Part shown: piece after piece, positions 1-7,203 of the stretch | Layout of the letters: the number at the start of each line of letters is the position of its first letter | How positions within the stretch are numbered: position 1 is the stretch's first letter | Source: Nocardia iowensis | Lineage (GTDB): Bacteria > Actinomycetota > Actinomycetes > Mycobacteriales > Mycobacteriaceae | NCBI RefSeq assembly: GCF_019222765.1 | Contig: NZ_CP078145.1 | Location: 496,001-560,000, forward strand | DNA length: 64,000 nt | Direction of reading: 5' to 3' | Program-made: the position numbers and the translations under genes | Notes under the pieces: model-generated | Told to the model about the DNA's origin: nothing | The model's input: the letters and a program-made list of their open reading frames with translations, nothing else | Database searches by the model: none

Positions 1-879
1 ATGTACCAGTCCTTCGACACGGCCTACGCAGACCTGCAGGCGGGCAACCTGGACGCCCTCGACACCATCCCGGACAGCGCGCTGAGCTCCTACAAGCAGG
101 ATCTGGGTGACCGCGCGATCACCAAGCCGACCGCGCAGAACCAGAAGTTCGGCATCCAGGCCAACGTCCCGCACTTCGCGGGCGAGGAAGGTGCGTTGCG
201 CCGCAAGGCCATCTCGATGGCGATCAATCGAGAACAGATCTGCCAGAACATCTTCCACGGCACCAGGAACCCGGCCCGCGATTTCACCGCCTCCACCCTT
301 CCCGGGTTCAACGGCAACCTGCCCGGCTCGGAGTTCCTGAATCACAACCCGGCAGAGGCCAAGAAGCTGTGGGCCCAGGCCGATGCCATCTCCCCCTGGT
401 CGGGCCGATTCGAGATCGCCTACAACTCCGACGGTGGCCACCAGGCCTGGATCGAAGCCGCCGCGAACAGCATCAAGAACACCCTCGGCATCGAAGCCAT
501 CGCCACCCCGTACCCCACCTTCAAGAACATCCGGGACTTGGTGAACGCCAAGACCATCGGCAAGGCGTTCCGCTACGGCTGGCAGGGTGACTACCCGACC
601 ATGCTGCAGTTCCTCACGTCCAACTACTACAGCCACTCCGAGACCAACAACGTCGACTGGAACAACCCCGAGTTCGATCGGCTCCTCAACGCCGCACTGG
701 CCGCGCCGACGCTGGAGGAGTCCCACAAGCTAGTCGGTCAGGCGCAGTCGTTGATGCTGCAGTCGATGGCCGACATTCCGGTGTTCGACTACGTCGCCGC
801 CGCGGGCCGCTCGGACAAGGTGAAGAAGGCCGAACTCGCCTGGAACGGTCTGTTCGACTTCGAAAACATCGAGAAGTAG
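1..879 (+). CDS. dppA: Peptide ABC transporter substrate-binding protein, 3' part (DppA/OppA family)
   Basis: This is the C-terminal 292 residues of an extracytoplasmic solute-binding protein of the SBP_bac_5 family. Complete members are about 500-550 residues, so the signal peptide and first lobe lie outside the window and the ATG at position 1 is probably internal. Visible family features are the segment with ALRRKAISMAINRE (about residues 63-76), where the hinge and second lobe begin, and the closing segment with MADIPVFDY. It is followed after 57 nt by two permeases and a fused ATPase. The order matches the mycobacterial dpp operon, which imports peptides and in M. tuberculosis has been linked to heme uptake; the substrate here is inferred. 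Confidence 0.9.
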   Translation: MYQSFDTAYADLQAGNLDALDTIPDSALSSYKQDLGDRAITKPTAQNQKFGIQANVPHFAGEEGALRRKAISMAINREQICQNIFHGTRNPARDFTASTLPGFNGNLPGSEFLNHNPAEAKKLWAQADAISPWSGRFEIAYNSDGGHQAWIEAAANSIKNTLGIEAIATPYPTFKNIRDLVNAKTIGKAFRYGWQGDYPTMLQFLTSNYYSHSETNNVDWNNPEFDRLLNAALAAPTLEESHKLVGQAQSLMLQSMADIPVFDYVAAAGRSDKVKKAELAWNGLFDFENIEK

Positions 880-936
880 CCGCTGATCAGCCGCGTCGCG
901 AAGGCGGCGCGGCTCATCACTGACCCAGGAGGCGAA

Positions 937-1863
937 ATGGCCTGGTATGTCGTGCGGCGTCTGCTTCAGATGATCCCCGTGTTCCTCGGGGCGACGCTGC
1001 TCATCTATGCCTTGGTATTCCTCATTCCCGGCGATCCGATTCAGGCCCTCGCCGGCGACAAACCGATGACCCCCGCGGTGGAGGCGCAACTCCGCGCGCG
1101 GTATCACCTCGACCAGCCCTTCATCATGCAGTATCTGCTGTATCTGAAGGGCATTGTCACGTTCGACTTCGGCACCGCCTTCTCCGGCAGGCCGGTGCGC
1201 GACGAGCTGGCGCGAGCCTTCCCGATCACCATCAAACTCGCCGCCATGGCGGTGTGCATCGAGGCCGTGTTCGGCGTCATCTTCGGCCTGGTGGCCGGGC
1301 TGCGCAAGGGCAAGCTGTTCGACTCGACGATGCTGGTCGTCAGCCTGATCGTGATCGCGGTCCCGATCTTCGTCGTCGGCTTCCTCGCGCAGTTCCTGCT
1401 CGGGGTGAAGTGGGGGATCGCACCGGTGACCGTCACCGGTAAGGCGAGTTACACCGAATTGCTGGTTCCCGCTTTCGTGCTCGGCTCGTTGTCGTTCGCC
1501 TACGTGCTGCGGTTGACCCGGAACTCGGTGGCGGAGAACATGTCCGCCGACTTCGTCCGGACCGCGACTGCCAAGGGGCTGAGCAGGCCCCGGGTGGTGA
1601 CGGTGCACATCCTGCGTAACTCGATGATCCCGGTGATCACCTTCCTCGGCGCCGAACTCGGCTCGCTGATGGGCGGCGCCATCGTCACCGAGGGCATCTT
1701 CAACATTCCCGGCGTCGGCGGCACGTTGTTCCAGGCGATCACCCGTGGCGAACCGCCCACCGTCGTGTCGTTCGTGACGGTGCTGATCATCATCTTCCTG
1801 GTCTCCAACCTGGTCGTAGACCTCCTCTACGCCGCACTCGATCCGAGGATTCGCTATGCCTGA
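937..1863 (+). CDS. dppB: Peptide ABC transporter permease, DppB type
   Basis: Inner-membrane permease of a dipeptide/oligopeptide importer, 308 residues, the usual family size. The N-terminal segment starting MAWYVVRRLLQMIPVF is the first membrane helix typical of DppB/OppB. A cytoplasmic loop around residues 205-222, containing RTATAKGLS, is the EAA-like contact site for the ATPase. An AGGAGGCG ribosome binding site lies just before the ATG. The stop overlaps the start of the next permease by 8 nt, so the two are translationally coupled. It should pair with the DppC-like protein to form the channel. Confidence 0.93.
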   Translation: MAWYVVRRLLQMIPVFLGATLLIYALVFLIPGDPIQALAGDKPMTPAVEAQLRARYHLDQPFIMQYLLYLKGIVTFDFGTAFSGRPVRDELARAFPITIKLAAMAVCIEAVFGVIFGLVAGLRKGKLFDSTMLVVSLIVIAVPIFVVGFLAQFLLGVKWGIAPVTVTGKASYTELLVPAFVLGSLSFAYVLRLTRNSVAENMSADFVRTATAKGLSRPRVVTVHILRNSMIPVITFLGAELGSLMGGAIVTEGIFNIPGVGGTLFQAITRGEPPTVVSFVTVLIIIFLVSNLVVDLLYAALDPRIRYA

Positions 1864-2833
1864 CCTCGACAAAGGAAAAGGAATCGACCTCGCGGAAAGC
1901 GCGGCCCGCGGCAGGCAGGTCTACTTCGTCGCACCGCCCGACGAGGTCGAGGTGCTCGCCACCGACATGGTCGTCGACGCGGGCTCGCCGACCAGCGTCT
2001 GGCAGGACGCCTGGCGACAGCTGCGGCGCAACCCGATCTTCATCGTCGCCGTGCTGATGATCGCGTTCGTGCTCATTGTCGTCATCTGGCCGGGACTGTT
2101 CACCAGCCAGGATCCGCGCTACTGCAACGGCGACTTCAGCATGGATCCGCGCGGTCCTGGTCATCCGTTCGGCTTCGACAAACAGGGCTGTGACATCTAC
2201 GCCCGAACGGTGTACGGCGCGCGGGCGTCGGTGATGGCGGGCGTCGGCTCGACCGTCTTGTTCGTGCTGATCGGCGGCATCCTCGGTTCCCTGTCCGGTT
2301 TCTACGGCGGGCTTCTCGACTCGATCGTGTCGCGCATCGCCGAGATCTTCTACGCGATCCCGCTGATGCTGGCCGCGATCGTGATCATGCAGCTGCTCGA
2401 TTCGCGGACCATCTGGACCGTGATCCTCATTCTCGCTTCGTTCACCTGGCCGCAGGCGGCGCGGATCGCGCGCAGCGCGGTGATCCAGGCCAAGAACAGC
2501 GATTACGTCACGGCGGCAAAGGCTTTGGGCGTCTCCCGAATACGCACACTGCTACGTCATGTGCTGCCGAACGCGGCGGGTCCGCTGATCGTGGTCACCA
2601 CGATCTGGCTCGGCGTCTTCATCGTCACCGAGGCGACGTTGTCCTACCTCGGTGTCGGGCTGTCGCGCACGATCGTATCGTGGGGCGCCGATATCTCGTC
2701 GGGGCAGAAAGAGATTCGCACCTCCGCGATCTTGTTCTATCCGGCCACGGCACTCGCGCTCACGGTGCTGAGCTTCATCATGCTGGGCGACGCGGTGCGC
2801 GACGCCCTCGACCCGAAGGCTAGGAAGCGATGA
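1856..2833 (+). CDS. dppC: Peptide ABC transporter permease, DppC type
   Basis: Second channel subunit, 325 residues. It has a longer hydrophilic N-terminus (about 60 residues) before the first membrane helix, as DppC/OppC proteins do. The periplasmic segment HPFGFDKQGCDIYARTVYGA (about residues 102-121) matches the conserved HxxGTDxxGRD region of the family, with the GTD replaced. The EAA-like loop reads YVTAAKALGVS near residue 216. It overlaps the preceding permease by 8 nt and the following ATPase gene by the 4-nt ATGA, so the operon is tightly coupled. Confidence 0.93.
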   Translation: MPDLDKGKGIDLAESAARGRQVYFVAPPDEVEVLATDMVVDAGSPTSVWQDAWRQLRRNPIFIVAVLMIAFVLIVVIWPGLFTSQDPRYCNGDFSMDPRGPGHPFGFDKQGCDIYARTVYGARASVMAGVGSTVLFVLIGGILGSLSGFYGGLLDSIVSRIAEIFYAIPLMLAAIVIMQLLDSRTIWTVILILASFTWPQAARIARSAVIQAKNSDYVTAAKALGVSRIRTLLRHVLPNAAGPLIVVTTIWLGVFIVTEATLSYLGVGLSRTIVSWGADISSGQKEIRTSAILFYPATALALTVLSFIMLGDAVRDALDPKARKR

Positions 2834-4539
2834 GTGAGTTCCGCAGCGCACAGTCGCCCCTGCTCGAAATCAAGGACCTGAACGTCTGTTTCACCTCCGA
2901 AGGCAAGAAAATACCCGCCGTCCGTGATGTGAACCTGTCGGTGTACCCGGGCCAGACCGTCGCGATCGTCGGCGAATCCGGCTCGGGCAAGTCCACCACC
3001 GCGCACGCGATCATCGATCTGCTGCCCGGCACCGGGCAGGTGACCTCCGGCTCGATCCTGTTCGACGGCAAGGACCTCGCGAAGGCGTCGAAGAAGGACG
3101 TCATCACGGTTCGCGGCAGCGGGATCGGGCTGGTCCCGCAGGATCCGATGTCGAACCTGAACCCGGTGTGGAAGATCGGCTTCCAGATCCGGGAGACGTT
3201 GGAGGCCAACGGCATCGCCAAGGGTAAGGCGGCCAAGCAGCGGGCCATCGAACTGCTGCACGAAGCGGGCATGTCCGACGGCGAGCGCCGGGTGAACCAG
3301 TATCCGCACGAGTTCTCCGGCGGTATGCGTCAGCGTGCGCTCATCGCCATCGGCCTGGCGTGCCGGCCCAAGCTGTTGATCGCGGACGAGCCGACCTCGG
3401 CGCTCGACGTCACCGTGCAGCGGCAGATCCTCGATCACCTCGACGGCCTCACCAACGAGCTCGGCACCGCGGTACTGCTGATCACCCACGACCTCGGCCT
3501 CGCCGCCGAGCGCGCGGAGCATCTGGTGGTGATGTATCGCGGCCGAGTCGTGGAATCCGGTCCGGCCCTGCAGATTCTGCGCGAACCGCAGCACTTGTAC
3601 ACCAAGCGGCTGGTGAACTCGGCGCCCTCGCTGGCGTCGCAGCGGTTGTCTTCGGTGAAGCAGCGCATCGAGATTCGCGAGCAAGCGGTGCAGGTGGCCG
3701 AGCAGATCGCGGCGGCCGACACCGAGCTGGCCGTGGTGCCCGACGACGTGGTGGTGGTCGATAATCTCACCAAGGCGTTCAAGATCCGCGGCAGCGTCCC
3801 GTGGAAGTCGACCGACTTCCTTGCGGTGCAGGATGTTTCGTTCCGGCTCCGGCGCGGCACCACGACCGCCATCGTCGGCGAATCCGGTTCGGGTAAGTCG
3901 ACGGTCGCGCAGATGATCCTCGGTCTGCTCGAGCCGACCTCGGGCAAGGTCACCTTCGACGGACAAGAGGTGGCGAAGCTGGATCGCAAGGGCGCCTTCG
4001 CGTTCCGGCGCCGGGTGCAGCCGATCTTCCAGGACCCGTACGGCTCGCTGGACCCGATGTACTCGATCTACCGCACCATCGAGGAGCCGTTGCGCACGCA
4101 CAACATCGGCACCCCGAAGGAGCGCGAGGCCACGGTGCGGGAGCTGCTCGACAAGGTGTCGTTGCCATCCACCGTGATGCGCCGGTACCCGAACGAGTTG
4201 TCGGGTGGCCAGCGTCAGCGCGTCGCCGTGGCCCGCGCCCTCGCGCTTTCGCCTGAGGTCGTGGTCTGTGACGAGGCGGTTTCCGCGCTCGACGTGCTGG
4301 TGCAGGCCCAGATCCTGCGGCTGCTGAACGATCTGCAGGCCGAACTGGGCCTGTCGTATGTGTTCATCACCCACGACCTGGCCGTTGTCCGCCAGATCGC
4401 CGACGACGTGCTGGTCATGCAGACCGGCAAGGTGGTCGAGGCGGCGTCCACCGAAGAGGTCTTCGGCAATCCGCGAGAGGAGTACACCCGGCGGCTGCTG
4501 GACGCCATCCCCGGCCGAGACCTGCTGGCGGCGGGCTGA
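2830..4539 (+). CDS. dppD: Fused dual ATPase of the peptide ABC transporter (DppD-DppF)
   Basis: Cytoplasmic ATPase of 569 residues carrying two complete nucleotide-binding domains in one chain, as in mycobacterial DppD. Domain 1 has Walker A GESGSGKST (residues 48-56), signature FSGGMRQR and Walker B LLIADEP. Domain 2, from about residue 310, has a second GESGSGKST, signature LSGGQRQR and Walker B VVVCDEA, in which the usual DEP/DEA motif is kept. Each domain is followed by the C-terminal extension found in peptide transporter ATPases (EPQHLYTKRLV, NPREEYTRRLL). It starts inside the dppC stop (ATGA) and probably ends the operon. Confidence 0.95.
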   Translation: MSEFRSAQSPLLEIKDLNVCFTSEGKKIPAVRDVNLSVYPGQTVAIVGESGSGKSTTAHAIIDLLPGTGQVTSGSILFDGKDLAKASKKDVITVRGSGIGLVPQDPMSNLNPVWKIGFQIRETLEANGIAKGKAAKQRAIELLHEAGMSDGERRVNQYPHEFSGGMRQRALIAIGLACRPKLLIADEPTSALDVTVQRQILDHLDGLTNELGTAVLLITHDLGLAAERAEHLVVMYRGRVVESGPALQILREPQHLYTKRLVNSAPSLASQRLSSVKQRIEIREQAVQVAEQIAAADTELAVVPDDVVVVDNLTKAFKIRGSVPWKSTDFLAVQDVSFRLRRGTTTAIVGESGSGKSTVAQMILGLLEPTSGKVTFDGQEVAKLDRKGAFAFRRRVQPIFQDPYGSLDPMYSIYRTIEEPLRTHNIGTPKEREATVRELLDKVSLPSTVMRRYPNELSGGQRQRVAVARALALSPEVVVCDEAVSALDVLVQAQILRLLNDLQAELGLSYVFITHDLAVVRQIADDVLVMQTGKVVEAASTEEVFGNPREEYTRRLLDAIPGRDLLAAG

Positions 4540-4555
4540 GACCTGCTGGCCGGCT
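4517..4555 (+). repeat. Short tandem duplication across the dppD stop codon
   Basis: Two adjacent copies of a 21-bp unit (4517-4537 and 4538-4555) share gagacctgctggc followed by cggct; the second copy lacks 3 bp. The first copy encodes the last residues of DppD and the second starts at the stop codon. This looks like a replication-slippage duplication that left the reading frame end intact. Confidence 0.7.
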
Positions 4556-4625
4556 GAGGCGGCCGCACCGCTCGGCGCGCTCCTGAATGGGGTGGGCCGG
4601 GCGGCCGCAAGTAGCCTCGTAAGCC

Positions 4626-5372
4626 GTGACCGATCCGCTACAGCCCCTCGTCGATCTGCCCGGTGTGCGTGCCGCGGCCGACCGTGCCCGCGACGCGCTC
4701 GCCGAGGTGCATCGGCACCGGGCGAACCGGCGCGGCTGGCCGACCACGGCCGCCGAGGCGGCGGTGCGCGCGGCGCGGTCGTCGGCCGCCATCGACGGCG
4801 GCAGTACCGAGCTGCCGGCTGACGGGGAGGTCGGCGATCCGATTCTGGCCGGATCGCTACGGGTCGGCCAGGCGTTGGACGGGGACGCGCTACGCAATCT
4901 GGTCGGCACCTGGCAGCGGGCGCCGTTGCAGGCGCTGGCCAGGCTGCATCTGCTAGCCGCGGCTGACCTCGTGGCCGATGCCGAGCTGCTCGGCCGGCCG
5001 CGCGGCGACGCGGGTGTGGCGGAGCGGCTGGACCTGCTGGTCCAGACGGTGCTCGGGTCGAGTGCACCCGCGCCGGTGCTCGCGGCGGTGGTCCATGGAG
5101 AGCTGCTCGCGTTGCGGCCGTTCGGGTCTGCCGACGGCGTGGTGGCGCGGGCCGCATCGCGGCTGGTCGCGGTGTCCAGCGGTCTGGACCCACACAGTTT
5201 GGGAGTGCCCGAGGTTTTCTGGCTGCGGCGTAAGCAGGCGTATTTCGATGCCGCCGCCGCGTTCGGGGGAGGAGACGCGGACGCCGTCGGCAGCTGGGTG
5301 CTGCTGTGCTGCGGCGCATTCGAGGATGGTGCGCGGGAAGCCACGTCGATCGCCGATTCGGCGTCGGGATAA
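4626..5372 (+). CDS. Degenerate Fic-fold protein (Rv3662c-like), probable pseudoenzyme
   Basis: A 248-residue protein in the position of M. tuberculosis Rv3662c. Active Fic proteins transfer AMP or other groups to target hydroxyls through an HPFxxGNGRxxR loop, controlled by an inhibitory (S/T)xxxE(G/N) helix. Here the N-terminal segment SSAAIDGG (residues 52-59) resembles the SSxIEG inhibitory motif. RPFGSADGVVAR (164-175) aligns with the catalytic loop, with His, the acidic residue, Asn and the first Arg changed. The fold seems kept and the chemistry lost. The GTG start at 4626 is chosen because the homologous region begins there. The function is unknown; the Fic assignment is inference from these two motifs and their spacing. 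Confidence 0.6.
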   Translation: MTDPLQPLVDLPGVRAAADRARDALAEVHRHRANRRGWPTTAAEAAVRAARSSAAIDGGSTELPADGEVGDPILAGSLRVGQALDGDALRNLVGTWQRAPLQALARLHLLAAADLVADAELLGRPRGDAGVAERLDLLVQTVLGSSAPAPVLAAVVHGELLALRPFGSADGVVARAASRLVAVSSGLDPHSLGVPEVFWLRRKQAYFDAAAAFGGGDADAVGSWVLLCCGAFEDGAREATSIADSASG

Positions 5373-5380
5373 CGGCGCTG

Positions 5381-5435
5381 TACACGTCAGACCCGTACAC
5401 GTCAGACCCGTACACGTCAGACCCGTACACGTCAG
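5381..5435 (+). repeat. 15-bp tandem repeat, 3.7 copies
   Basis: Three perfect copies of tacacgtcagacccg (5381-5395, 5396-5410, 5411-5425) are followed by the first 10 bases of a fourth. The array sits between the stop of the Fic-like gene and the predicted 3' end of the Ms1-like RNA on the other strand. There are no spacers, so it is not a CRISPR array. Confidence 0.9.
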
Positions 5436-5730
5436 AGCGGGCGGCGTTGCCGTTGTCGACCTCACCGCCCGCGTAGCACGGACTACCCGGTTACCAAGCG
5501 TGCTGGGTGGGTTGTGTTCTACGGCCTCGGCGATAGTCCGAACTCCGACGGTTCATCCCCGCAACCTGTGCGAGGCCCTCGCCGACGAAGACCCGGATTT
5601 CGCAGGCCCACAACGCTTCTGCCCTTGTCGCGGCGCGCTCCGCGTGGGTGCCTGGTGTCCGTGCTGGGAAGGCTGGATGGGAGACGGAACCTTCTCTTCT
5701 GGTCCTGCCTTGGCCTTCCGACCTTCCGTA
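5435..5730 (-). ncRNA. Candidate Ms1/MTS2823-type RNA
   Basis: The 551-bp region between the Rv3662c-like and Rv3661-like genes holds no credible protein gene. In M. tuberculosis, as I recall it, the abundant ~300-nt RNA MTS2823 (Ms1 in M. smegmatis), which binds core RNA polymerase in stationary phase, lies between Rv3661 and Rv3662c on the Rv3661 strand. The equivalent here is the minus strand. That strand has a promoter at 5765-5737 with a start near 5730, and a GC-rich terminal hairpin (arms 5465-5472 and 5437-5444). This gives a transcript of about 296 nt. Position, strand, length and ends fit; the RNA sequence itself was not compared with Ms1. Confidence 0.6.
5437..5472 (-). terminator. 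GC-rich hairpin at the 3' end of the Ms1-like RNA
   Basis: Arms gcgggcgg (5437-5444) and ccgcccgc (5465-5472) form a perfect 8-bp stem with a 20-nt loop. On the minus strand it ends the predicted Ms1-like transcript. On the plus strand it lies downstream of the Fic-like gene, so it could end both transcripts. There is no clear T tract, which is common in high-GC actinobacteria. Confidence 0.5.
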
Positions 5731-5736
5731 GTTACC

Positions 5737-5765
5737 TTTTTACCCCGTGACGGCGCTCACATCAA
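5737..5765 (-). promoter_or_regulatory. Predicted sigma-A promoter of the Ms1-like RNA
   Basis: Reading the minus strand, TTGATG (5765-5760) and TAAAAA (5742-5737) are separated by exactly 17 nt. Each matches the housekeeping hexamers at four of six positions. The expected start site is near 5730, followed by a purine-rich 5' end. Confidence 0.5.
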
Positions 5766-5923
5766 GACCTGGGAAGACATTCCATATTCGGCGTGTCGAT
5801 CGGCGTTTCGTGGTTCAATGCTTCGTCGCGGCTTCTCGAGCTGACGTCCAGCAAACCCTTCGGCAAGCACCCGGCTTCCTCTCCAACAGCGCGGGCCGGT
5901 CCGGCGCCGGTGTTGGCTAAGGC

Positions 5924-6730
5924 TCAGCTGCGTCGGCGCAGCAATCGATAACTGATCGCGCCGGCGAGCACCGCGCTCAAACCGACCGCAGCGGTCGCGG
6001 CAAGGGTGGTGGACGAGGGCGCTTGGAAGCGGGCCCACAGCGAGACCGGGCTGGAGAAGGTCAAGATCGGCCAGCCCTTGGCCGCCGCCTCGCGGCGCAG
6101 AGTGCGATCCGGATTGACCACTGTCGGATGGCCTACCGCGTTCAGCAACGGCAGATCGGTCACCGAATCGGAATACGCGTAACAGCGAGAAAGATCGTAA
6201 CCCTCAGTAGCGGCGAGCTTTTCGATCGCCGCGACCTTCCCCTCGCCGTAGCAGTAGAAGTCGACCTCGCCGGTGTACTTGCCGTCCGCCACGACCATGC
6301 GGGTCGCCGCGGTGTGCGAGGCGCCCAGCGCCGCCGCGATCGGGCCGACGATCTCCTCACCCGAAGCCGACACGATCACCACGTCGTGGCCCCGGATCTT
6401 GTGGTCGGCAATGAGATCGGCCGCCTCGGCGTAGATCAGCGGATCGACCAGCTCGTGAAGTGTCTCGGCCACAATGGTTTTCACCTGCTCCACGTCCCAG
6501 CCCGCGCACATGTTCGTCAGATGGGCGCGCATCCGCTCCATTTGGTCGTGATCGGCGCCGGACAGCATGAACAGGAAGTGGGCATAACTACTTTCGAGCA
6601 CGTCGCGGCGATTCAACAGGCCTTGCGCGTAGAAGGGCTTGCTGAAGACGAACGTGCTCGATTTCGCGATCACGGTCTTGTCGAGGTCGAAGAAGGCGGC
6701 GACGCGGCCGTCCGCGGGGGGTGCGTCCAC
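5924..6730 (-). CDS. HAD-IB family phosphatase with C-terminal membrane anchor (Rv3661-like)
   Basis: A 268-residue HAD-superfamily hydrolase of the SerB-like IB subfamily, expected to hydrolyse a phosphate monoester through an aspartyl-phosphate. Motif I is FFDLDKT (catalytic Asp15, Asp17), motif II is the Ser in VIVSASGEE, and motif IV is SDSVTDLP. A hydrophobic stretch at about residues 242-262 followed by RRRS looks like a C-terminal membrane anchor. The start is a GTG at 6730. It is divergent from ssd and occupies the Rv3661 position next to the pilus cluster. The substrate is unknown; SerB is a relative, not a proven function. Confidence 0.85.
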   Translation of the reverse strand: MDAPPADGRVAAFFDLDKTVIAKSSTFVFSKPFYAQGLLNRRDVLESSYAHFLFMLSGADHDQMERMRAHLTNMCAGWDVEQVKTIVAETLHELVDPLIYAEAADLIADHKIRGHDVVIVSASGEEIVGPIAAALGASHTAATRMVVADGKYTGEVDFYCYGEGKVAAIEKLAATEGYDLSRCYAYSDSVTDLPLLNAVGHPTVVNPDRTLRREAAAKGWPILTFSSPVSLWARFQAPSSTTLAATAAVGLSAVLAGAISYRLLRRRS

Positions 6731-6991
6731 CCGACCAGCTTAGGCGCTGTCTCCCGGCCCGCTCCGGCCCGGCGGCGGACCGCGTCCCGGCACCGGCCGC
6801 AGCCGTGCTCGACCGCTGTCGAACTGGGGGGTGGACTGGGGATGGCGTTGGTGTCGATGACGGCGGTTTCCGGGCCGGAACCGCCGCCGCGAGCGGGGAG
6901 TTTGCCGTGCCGCCGCGGAGCCCGTCACAGCCACAAAGTTCTCCGACGACAGACTTGCGTTGTGGGCGGTGCTTGGGTGTAGTATTGCTGG

Positions 6992-7088
6992 CACCTGGAC
7001 ATAGTCCAGGCGCGTTCAGCCCGACCCCCCGGGGCTGAACCCGACGGCCCCAGCCTCCTCCCCCCCCGGCTGGGGCCGTCCTCTATTT
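6992..7088 (+). ncRNA. Candidate small RNA or ssd leader with three consecutive hairpins
   Basis: The 473-bp gap between the HAD gene and ssd contains three perfect hairpins in a row: 6994-7010 (7-bp stem, 3-nt loop), 7015-7039 (8-bp stem) and 7043-7080 (13-bp stem gacggccccagcc with its complement, 12-nt loop), then ctctatttc. A TAGTAT -10 element (6980-6985) with a weak TTGCGT 19 nt upstream could start transcription near 6992. The last hairpin looks like an intrinsic terminator, giving an RNA of about 95 nt. It could also be an attenuating leader of the ssd-tad operon. Apart from this RNA and the DnaA-box match I see nothing else in the gap. Confidence 0.5.
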
Positions 7089-7142
7089 CGGGGACGGCTC
7101 GCGGCCCCTTCTCGGAACTGAAAAGTTCTGCACACCCCCGAG

Positions 7143-7151
7143 TTATCCACA
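7143..7151 (+). promoter_or_regulatory. Single DnaA-box match upstream of ssd
   Basis: TTATCCACA matches the bacterial DnaA-box consensus exactly, 53 bp before the ssd start. It is solitary and could be chance. A small GAAA-loop hairpin (7115-7128) precedes it. Confidence 0.3.
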
Positions 7152-7203
7152 TTCGGCGCATCGCCTCTTCTGCCGTCGCCCGGTTTCGGCCACGCTCAGC
7201 CGC

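Noticed and set aside
2737..5430. 897-codon open frame on the minus strand across dppD and the Fic-like gene
   Set aside because: It is the antisense shadow of real plus-strand genes; its translation is Arg/Pro/His-rich and matches no family.
5381..5435. Possible CRISPR repeats
   Set aside because: Units are contiguous without spacers and no cas genes are present.
5514..5750. 78-codon plus-strand ORF in the Ms1-like region
   Set aside because: No ribosome binding site, biased Arg/Pro composition and no family features; the region fits an RNA gene better.
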